Shown piece by piece: positions 56,964 to 64,000 of a DNA stretch of 64,000 bases. The translations under genes were made by a program, and so were the position numbers. The stretch comes from Nageia nagi (Eukaryota; Pinophyta): positions 60,574,001-60,638,000 of the forward strand of contig JBITNC010000001.1 of the NCBI GenBank assembly GCA_050084985.1, written 5' to 3'. Every line of letters begins with the position of its first letter. The first letter of the stretch is position 1. The notes under the pieces are model-generated. The model did no database searches, was not told where the DNA came from, and saw only the letters and a list, made by a program, of their open reading frames with translations.

Positions 56964-57136
56964 GGTTTGTATCTTTCATAAATCCAGTTTGATAGGTCAA
57001 GGTCAAGTAGATCATTATCATCTTTTATGTCATCATTTACTATTATTTATTGATTAATTAGTTAAATTGAATATGTTGTAGATAACCTAATTATTATTAT
57101 TTTGGTTAAAACATAAATGTTCATTCTTGTGTAGCA
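56964..57136 (+). repeat. Probable solo LTR in element III, right part
   Basis: Non-coding AT-rich sequence between the end of Copia II and the resumption of element III coding at 57137. It ends CTTGTGTAGCA. With 48078-48669 it would make an LTR of roughly 760 bases with TG...CA ends. Confidence 0.45.
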
Positions 57137-57560
57137 AAATGGGATCCTACTTATCCCATGTTACTTAAGATGGTTTCAAGGTTCATCGATATATTTGAGA
57201 TAGATGATGTGCTCCTAAACATACTAGGGGCAATATTTGATTTTAATAAATTCCATCCCAAGAGATAAGTAAATAGAGAATTCCACTCCCATGCTTGCTT
57301 TGGATAGGAGGTGGAAGAAATAACAAGTTTATCCTTCCTACACTAGCCTACTTTTATTTTTTCATCAGTACAAGTAGGCTAGGTAGTTACACATTTGGGG
57401 TGTGTGTGTGTGTGTATTGTTGGGTTTATGACATGGTTCCTCTCATGCCATGGTAGGATTGGGGGCATTTACTTATCTTTCTCAAACTAGTGATGATATA
57501 TATTGGTTGAATAAGTATCCCATTCAGATAAACATTAGTTTAGTGGATATATTATGAATT
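57137..57560 (+). pseudogene. Element III RT N-terminal linker (right of insertion)
   Basis: Coding resumes as KWDPTYPMLLKMVSRFIDIF and EIDDVLLNILGAIFDFNKF. Stops follow near 57267, and a (TG)n microsatellite lies at 57399-57416. The block precedes RT in the element's polyprotein. No catalytic residue is expected here. Confidence 0.6.
57399..57416. repeat. (TG)n microsatellite
   Basis: An alternating GT run inside the decayed linker of element III. Confidence 0.9.
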
Positions 57561-58560
57561 ATTCAGATTGGATTTGGGATTAAAGGTGACGAGAAAGTTA
57601 GATATTATAAATTTCTTGAAGATTTTAATGACATGTTTTCTGGGGGATATAGTGATATGAATGGTTTAGATCTTACCTTTATTGCTCATAATTCAGTGGT
57701 CCATGTGAATGTTAAACTTGTACAACAAAAAATAAGTCCCACGCATTCCAAGCATGCCTTGTTGGTAAAGGAGATTAAAAAAATTCACAAGGTTGCTTTC
57801 ATTGAACCCATTGATTACTTGCTTTAGCTTTTCAATATTGTTCCTTCTATGAAACCAAATGGATAAATCAAATGTTGTAAAAAGTTTAGGGATTTCAATA
57901 AGGATTTCCCTAAGGATAATTTTCCATTGCCACATATTGACATGATTGTAAATTCTACTATAGGTCATAAAATATTTTCTTTCATGGATGGTTTTTTAGG
58001 TTACAATCAAATAAGGATCAACAAAGAGGATTACCATAAGACTACTTTCACCACTCATTGGGGTAATTTTTGTTGGATGACTATTCCCTTTGACTTCAAT
58101 AATGCAGGAGCAATTTATAAAAGAGTAATGGTAACTATGTTCCATGACTTGATTCATAAATTTGTTAAAATTTATTTGATGATATTCTTTCTAAATCTAA
58201 GAAAAGAGATGATCATTTAGAATACTTGAGGATTATTAAATTGAAAGAATAAGATGTTTTGACTTGAAAATTAATCCCAATGAGTATGTTTTTGGGGTAT
58301 CAAGTGGTAAATTGTTGGGTTACATTATCTCTAGAAGAGGAATTGAGATTGATCCTAAGAAAGTAAAAGCTATTATGGATATACCTCCTCCTAAGAACAT
58401 AAAGCAACTTAGGAGTCTACAAGGGAAATTGCAAATAGTCAAGAGATTTTTTGGCTTAATTAGAAGATACAATAGCTCTTTTCTCTCATTTTCTCAAGAA
58501 GGGAAACAAGTACATTTAGACGAAGGATTACAAAAAAGCATTTGATAACATCAAGAGGTA
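57561..58560 (+). pseudogene. pol: Element III reverse transcriptase pseudogene
   Basis: Blocks in order: YYKFLEDFNDMFSGGYSDMN (57602), KIHKVAFIEPIDY (57780), KKFRDFNKDFPKDNFPLPHI (about 57880), MDGFLGYNQIRINKEDYHK (57985) and TIPFDFNNAGAIYKR (58080). The active-site region has slipped frame and reads LFDDILSKSKKRDDHLEYL (about 58171), so the usual YVDD has lost its Y and V but keeps DD. The thumb block VSSGKLLGYIISRRGIEIDP with KNIKQLRSLQGKLQIVKRF (58297-58450) is well preserved. Confidence 0.88.
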
Positions 58561-58880
58561 TTTACTCAACCCTTCTATTTTGCCACCTGTTGATCATGGG
58601 AAGGCTATATATTTATATGTCTTAGCTACAAATCATGCCTTGGGAGTTATTTTGGTTCAAAAGGATGTAAGGAAATGGTTGTGTATTATTTATCTAAACC
58701 CTTGCATGATGTTGAAGTAAGGTATACTCCAATTGAGAAGTTGTGTTTTTCCATTATTTATATTGTTGATAAATTGAGACATTATATGATCACCACCACT
58801 ACCTTTGTGGTTTATCAAGATTATTCATTGAGATATTTTCTCTCTAAACCTTAATTAAAGGAAGACCTACAAAATTGATA
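58561..58880 (+). pseudogene. Element III first RNase H pseudogene
   Basis: This follows RT. YYLSKPLHDVEVRYTPIEKL is readable at about 58684-58745, followed by CFSIIYIVDKLRHYMITTTT, matching the Ty3 RNase H helix. The E of the Y-T-P-x-E motif is present. The upstream D-rich part is in another frame (PPVDHGKAIYLYVLATN, about 58580-58630). Confidence 0.8.
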
Positions 58881-59029
58881 ATGCACTTGCAAGAATTTGA
58901 CCTCATTTATATGCATCAAAAGGCAATCAAATAATAGGTTATTATTGATATGTTGGTTGAGGCACCATGTGAGGATTCTACATCAAGTAAAGAACAATTA
59001 CAAGATGAGCTTGTTGTATGGGTTGAAGA

Positions 59030-59200
59030 ATAGGATGAAGAAAAGTGGACTCTTTATTTTGATGATTCCAGATGCTTAAATGGGGCTAGGGAAGGCATTA
59101 TGTTGATGTCTCCTCAAGGTGGTATTATTCCCATGGCATACAGGTTGAATTTTGATTATACTAACAATATGGATGTAATCTATGGAAAAATATTGCATCC
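59030..59200 (+). pseudogene. Element III second RNase H, truncated
   Basis: WTLYFDDSRCLNGAREGIML (about 59047) and PMAYRLNFDYTNNM are the first third of the archaeal-type RNase H. The E and later D blocks are missing. Sequence jumps directly to the integrase zinc-finger, so an internal deletion removed most of the domain. Confidence 0.78.
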
Positions 59201-60124
59201 TTCATGTTAACAAATGTGAAAAGTATGAAAAACATTATAATTTAAGATTGTATCCTTCACAAGAATTGACTATAATGGTTTCACTTTATCTATTTGCTAT
59301 TTGGGCCTTGGATTTGGTTGGAGTGATTAACCCTAAGTCTAGTGAAGGACACAAGTTTATTTTGGTTGCAATTGATTATTTCACTAAGTGGGTAGAAGTT
59401 GTACCTTTGAGTTCATCCAAAGGTCCTCAAATAGTGAATTTTTTTATTGATAATATAATTGCAAGGTTTGGGGTTCCATATCATATCATCATGGATAATG
59501 GAAATAATTTTAATAGAAAGCATGTGAGAGAATTTTGCAAGGCATTTAAGATCAGATAGAATTTTTCATCTACATATTACCCACAAGGTAATGAGAAGGT
59601 GCAACCAATAAGATTATCATCAATTTTTTGTGTAAGACTACAAAGAAGCATCAAAGGGATTGGCATACATAGCTTATATATGCATCATGGGCATATAGAA
59701 ATAGCATTAGATTTGTAATGGGTTGTACTCCAGATGAGATGGTTCCTCTTTTAGAATTGGAGATTCCATCTTTGAGGGTTATTTGGAAGAGAAAAGATAA
59801 ACAAGATTAAGGAAATTGGAAGGTTTGGAGGAAAAGTGAATTTATGCTTTGGGACATATTAAGGCATATCAGAAAAGAACCAAGAAGGCATATAAAAAGA
59901 AGATCAAGCCAAGGGAGTTTCAGGTTTGTGACTTGGTTCTCAAGGAGAATCATCATAAGACTAAGGCTGGAAAGGAAGATAAATGTAAATTTAAGATGAA
60001 TTGGATTAGTCCATAAATTGTCAAGGCTAAGAACATAGGTAGAACATATAAGTTGATGAATATTGATGGAAAAGAAGACAGGTTCTCTACTAATGTTATG
60101 CATTTGAAGCCCTTTTATGCATGA
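59201..60124 (+). pseudogene. Element III integrase pseudogene
   Basis: HVNKCEKYEKHYNLR (59203) is the end of the zinc finger, with Y in place of one C. The core WALDLVGVINPKSSEGHKFI (59311) has the first D, and YHIIMDNGNNFNRKHV (about 59478) has the second. The third region, YYPQGNEKVQPI (about 59575), does not show the GQAEATN pattern, so the catalytic E is uncertain. The C-terminus includes PREFQVCDLVLKENH (about 59912), and the frame ends MHLKPFYA with a stop at 60122-60124. The core is open for 125 codons. Confidence 0.87.
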
Positions 60125-61790
60125 GAGAAACCTTTCACTTGTATTTTATTATGTTTTTGGTTTCCATACTTATTCAGGAGGTTTATTAGGGATCTTAGAT
60201 GATTGTTCTAGTTTTGTTTTTTCTGTTACACTAGCATTAGTGTTGACCTTTTTTGATTTTTATCTTTGCAACTCAATGCCTGTGTTGGTTTTTTTTGTCT
60301 TCTACCATCGCTCAAAAGTATTGTCAAGTCTTGGGTATAATAGATATCCTTTGGTTCAAAAAAAGTTATATGATTTGGTTTATAAGGATTTTGTTATTAT
60401 GTTTCTCAGTTAAAGTTAGTTTATCATTCAATCGATGCCTTAATGATTGTGGAATGTCTTGGAATGAAGATTTGTAATTTTCCTATATGCATATAATGAT
60501 TTCTCATCATTCATAAAATTTCAAGTTGAGAAACTTTGTTGATTCTAGCATCAATGTTGTATGTGACATTCGTGTTGGGGGAAACACATGCATTAGGTTA
60601 TGTGATCATTCCTTGACTGTCACAGGTAGGTTTAGGTATGGTCTCTTTTACTATTTGATATTTTTTGGGATATATATGTCTTTTGTGAAACTAAATTTGA
60701 TCATTTAAAACAATTATAAGAATAATAAACCATATGATTGCTTTATCAAAATTGTTTGAAAAACATGAAATTCTATTTTATTTTGGAAAAAATTTGCATG
60801 TCCTTGTTAGGTGGACAATAAATAACCATCACTATGGTGACTTTATGATCTCTATGTTTGAAAATATGAAACTCTTGTTTGGAAATATGACAACCCTTTG
60901 GGTTGGGCATTTATCATTTTGTTTAATTGTTGTATGTCTTTACTAGGAAGATATTGACAAAATCTCATATATTAGAATATGAAAACCCTTTGGGTTAGGC
61001 ATTTATAATCTTGTTTAGCTTCATTGTTGTATGTCTTTACTTGGAAGACATTGAAAAAATCCCATATAATAGAATATGACAACCCTTTGGGTTGGGTACT
61101 TATCATCTTATATTATAAGACATCCATGAATAGAGAATTCTTTGTTACCATGATGATTTGCATCCATGAATTGGGTAACTTGTTTCTTACATGATGGTGT
61201 GACCCTCATTTGAGTTTAGCACCTTTTTGGTTTGGTTTAAACTAACCATAGCTATGATTTCTCTTTATGATCATATGTGTGCATCCACGAATGAGGCATT
61301 AGATATTACAGTGAGGATTTTTATCTATGAATAAGATATTAGATGCTTTCATGACTATGTATACATATTATAGTAATTTCATCCTTTCTTGTTGTTATTA
61401 TATCTTTTGAGATGAAATTTTGTGTATGAGTCTATGAATGGAATTCTTGATTCTAATGTGACGATGTATATCCATGAATAGGGAATTAAGTGTTACCATG
61501 ATGATATCATGCACTTATGATGATTATTGCTCTCATTATCATTGCTATGTATTTAAGAGTTTTTAACACACATGTTTGAAATGTGTTTCAGGTTATTATT
61601 TTCTCTTGTTTGTTCTCATTCCATTAGAACCATTTCATTTCATAATAAGGTAAAGAAGGGGCAATAAATATCATTAAAATTTGATGATTAGATGGCTTCA
61701 AAACAAAAATAGGGAAGTTTTTAAAATTATTTTCCTTATCTTTTCTACTTCCTTTGCAAACACAATTACATTTCACTTTATTATATTTGT
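60125..61790 (+). other. Element III 3' region with tandem repeats, non-coding
   Basis: ORFs here have no recognisable domain. About 2.5 copies of a ~95-bp repeat built on ACCCTTTGGGTTGGGCATTTA start near 60891, 60983 and 61080. A second, looser repeat built on CATCCATGAATAGGGAATT recurs near 61125, 61150, 61270 and 61470. Confidence 0.7.
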
Positions 61791-61801
61791 AAAGGGGAGG
61801 A
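61791..61801 (+). other. Element III polypurine tract
   Basis: AAAGGGGAGGA lies two bases before the 3' LTR start TGTTGACATT. It is the plus-strand primer site expected for an LTR element. Confidence 0.9.
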
Positions 61802-61803
61802 TT

Positions 61804-62624
61804 TGTTGACATTACTTTTAGTCCACCTTAGGTGTTCTAATTAAGTGTTTTATCATGTTGACCTTATATCATGTTATGGATATTTTATTAGTCCTTTCTC
61901 ATGAAATGTTATCTTTTATTGTGCTAGGTACCCCAACGTCAACGCTCATAATCCTAAGGGGAAATTGGAGGTTATCTTACATATATAAAGGTAAGTATGA
62001 TTGCAGGGAGAGTTATCAAGATTTCAATCTCGATAGTTAGTACTACTTCAAAGTTTTGGTGTTTATCAATGCCACCTATTGAGATTAGGATCTTGTTATC
62101 ACGAGCATATATGTTATTCTATGTTTCATAATCTTATGTTTGGATTGAATTACCAATCATGTATTGTGCATTGGATCTTGGTTGCGAACTCCATCTCTTT
62201 GGATGCCTAACATTTGCGTTGTTGTATGTATCGACGCTACTGTTCAAGACCCAACATTTACGCTCCTATGGGAATCTGCATTATCGTTCCAATCTATCGT
62301 GTTATGTGGGGATTCACATATCAAGATCCCTATCTTCAACAAGTTCCTATATACATATAATCTCCTTTGTCTAGGTAAGGTTAACATGTGTTTATCTTTC
62401 ACTCGATCCAAATCTCAAAGCATGTTTTGTTATATTGATCCAATAATCTAGATTTGTCATTCACTATCACATTTTCTTATAAATAGATTATTGTTAATGT
62501 CACTTTTTTCATCTTTATTGTTGATCTTTATTTATCTTGATATAACGATAATACATCATCACATGTGAATGTTAAATATATTTACTATTTAGCTTACACT
62601 AGGGGTCACTAAAAACATTCAACA
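61804..62624 (+). repeat. Element III 3' LTR
   Basis: It begins TGTTGACATT and ends CATTCAACA, with GAATC following. It aligns with 44529-45266 and is longer because of extra sequence around 62040-62120 and 62200-62250. It retains more CpG sites than the 5' copy. Confidence 0.92.
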
Positions 62625-63044
62625 GAATCCTCACTACAACAGTCCATCTCACAAGGATTTACCTCCTCTTCCTATTTCTCACACTTATGCAAATCTATAA
62701 TCCAATTCCCATCAATTCTATAATGAATCTTACATTTATTTATAGTGATCCATTACAATATCAATTTAGATCAAACTATAGTGCAATTACATGCATTATG
62801 TTCATCATTCAATACAACATCATATCACAAACCAAAATTAGCTCCAAGATTGAATTCCCAACCCCAAAATATACTTTTCCCATCTTTGGAGTCGTAATCG
62901 ATCATGATCATACTAACAACCGACCAACTTACATGATCGGCCTCCACCTAGCTGATTGGACCTAGTCAGTCCCTTGCTTACCTATTGTAAAATAGAGAGC
63001 TGAAAAATGTAATTTATCCAAAAGATCAAGCTCAATTTGTAACA
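62625..63044 (+). repeat. Possible older copia LTR, right part
   Basis: The first five bases, GAATC, are the right target duplication of element III. The rest would complete the LTR begun at 44294, ending TTTGTAACA. No protein is supported, and the 92-codon ORF at 62687-62965 has no recognisable features. Confidence 0.35.
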
Positions 63045-63389
63045 CTTCCCTAGGATACTTGATCTTCGTGCTCATCCTTAAGCATAGTATCATCATTGGT
63101 CGTTCGAATCCAATAGTTCTAATACTTCACATACAATATCTTATTCCATCGATATGATCATATTGACGATCCTCTGGTAAAGTGATAGATATTGTATATA
63201 TCAATCTCAAGTCTTGATAGGCTAGATATGATTTAGTAATCAAAGTATTTAGCATATTGTTTACATCATTCACTATTATTGATTATTGTAGTGCTTTACT
63301 ATATTAATGCTACATATGCACTATTCTCAATTTCTATTTCTTGTTAGATATTCAACATAAATTAGTTTATATAAGACAAGCATAAGAAT
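63045..63389. other. Unassigned non-coding DNA
   Basis: No ORF, repeat partner or motif was recognised. CpG sites such as those in ATCATTGGTCGTTCG are a little more frequent than in the elements. Confidence 0.4.
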
Positions 63390-63820
63390 GGTAACATGTG
63401 CTACCCCATTTGCCCTTTTTATGGAGATAAGGTTGTTTTACCATTAGAGTTAGAAATCCATTCTTTGAGAATTTCATTGCAAGACATTATTTTGGATGAA
63501 AAGCAAAGAAGAGCAAGATTAACATGATTGGAAGCTTTGGAAGAGAAAAAAGTAAATGCTTTGGAACATTTAATATTATATCAAATAGAGTTAAGAGAGT
63601 ATACAACAAGAAGATAAAGTCCAAAGAATTTGAAATTGGAAAGTTCATTTTCAAATAAAATCAAGCAAATACAAAGACATTACAAAATGATTAGAAAATC
63701 AAGATTGAGCCAAATACCATGATAACAATCATGAGCCACTCACCAAAAGCATGTGATCATATCTAATTAAAAAATGTTAAAAGTGGCCAACATGTAACTA
63801 TACTACAAGGTTATCCACTT
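63390..63820 (+). pseudogene. Integrase C-terminal fragment of a fourth Ty3 element
   Basis: The plus strand reads TCATPFALFYGDKVVLPLEL, then EIHSLRISLQDIILDEKQRR and LEALEEKKVNALEHLILYQ. These match the integrase C-terminal region of Ty3 polyproteins (TPF-x-L-x-YG-x-x-x-VLP-x-E). KKIKSKEFEIGKFIFK follows in mixed frames. The upstream core is absent, so only the tail remains. It is not continuous with element III, which has its own complete tail. Confidence 0.82.
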
Positions 63821-64000
63821 GTATTTTTTACGCGCAAAGGAAAACCTCAAATCAACCAACATCAAACCACTTGCTAATGAGCACCCAACAAATAAAGGCA
63901 CAACATGAATTTTTGGTATTACATACTACCCATTGTAAATATCAAATATAAATATGAAAATATAATATAAAAATTTTCTTTGCAAAATTTGCATCAACAT

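Larger units (their letters stand above)
44529..62624 (+). mobile_element. Element III: Ty3/gypsy (Tat-like) LTR retrotransposon
   Basis: LTRs at 44529-45266 and 61804-62624 bound a plus-strand internal region with gag, protease, RT, RNase H, a truncated second RNase H and integrase. GAATC occurs immediately on both sides (44524-44528 and 62625-62629), a perfect 5-bp target duplication. Between protease and RT the coding is interrupted at 48078 by a probable solo LTR that contains Copia II, and resumes at 57137. All domains contain stops. Confidence 0.92.

Noticed and set aside
60117-60477. Hydrophobic ORFs of 74-98 codons just after element III integrase, as an envelope-like gene
   Set aside because: They are short, overlap each other in two frames, start inside the pol stop region, and have no signal peptide or cleavage site. 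T-rich non-coding DNA explains them.
62687-62965. 92-codon ORF to the right of element III
   Set aside because: No motif, no codon pattern and no partner sequence. It probably lies in LTR or other non-coding DNA.

Overview
The window is plant nuclear DNA that is AT-rich, strongly CpG-poor and made almost entirely of old, nested LTR retrotransposons. No intact host gene, rRNA, tRNA or CRISPR array is visible. The deep nesting, long Ty3 elements, heavy decay and repeated PPR-gene debris suggest a very large plant genome. A gymnosperm is my guess, which the sequence alone does not prove.

Layout. (1) 1-3748 and 42577-44293 are the host background: short repeats and fragments of pentatricopeptide-repeat (PPR) genes, including five ~220-bp tandem units at 42.6-43.8 kb. 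(2) Element II is a Tat-like Ty3 element spanning 3749-42576 and flanked by a perfect 5-bp duplication, ATAAT. Its 5' LTR is split by element I. Its internal region (24429-41748) carries gag, protease, RT, two RNase H domains and integrase on the plus strand. An unknown sense ORF follows, and then an antisense plant-mobile-domain (PMD) gene at 37.6-40.0 kb. (3) Element I is a second Ty3 element (4212-24048) with 1.9-kb LTRs that contain 100-bp tandem repeats. In its pol an RNase H domain lies upstream of RT, and it has a long extra ORF after integrase. (4) Copia I (12055-17742, minus strand) sits inside the integrase C-terminus of element I.

(5) Element III (44529-62624, perfect duplication GAATC) is a third Ty3 element with gag, protease, RT, RNase H, a truncated second RNase H and integrase. 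It appears to have landed in an older copia-type LTR (44294-44528 plus 62625-63044). Between its protease and RT it holds a probable solo LTR (48078-48669 plus 56964-57136), which in turn was entered by Copia II (48670-56963, plus strand, same family as Copia I). Copia II carries about 2.6 kb that Copia I lacks, with a GC- and CpG-rich segment that looks like the first exon of a nuclear gene. (6) 63.39-63.8 kb holds the integrase tail of a fourth Ty3 element.

All coding regions are broken by stops and frameshifts, so none should make a working product. Reading frames were followed by eye across breaks, and domain edges are good to tens of bases. LTR ends and target duplications were read directly. 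The two perfect and three decayed duplications, plus flanking repeats that give empty-site sequence, make the insertion order well supported.
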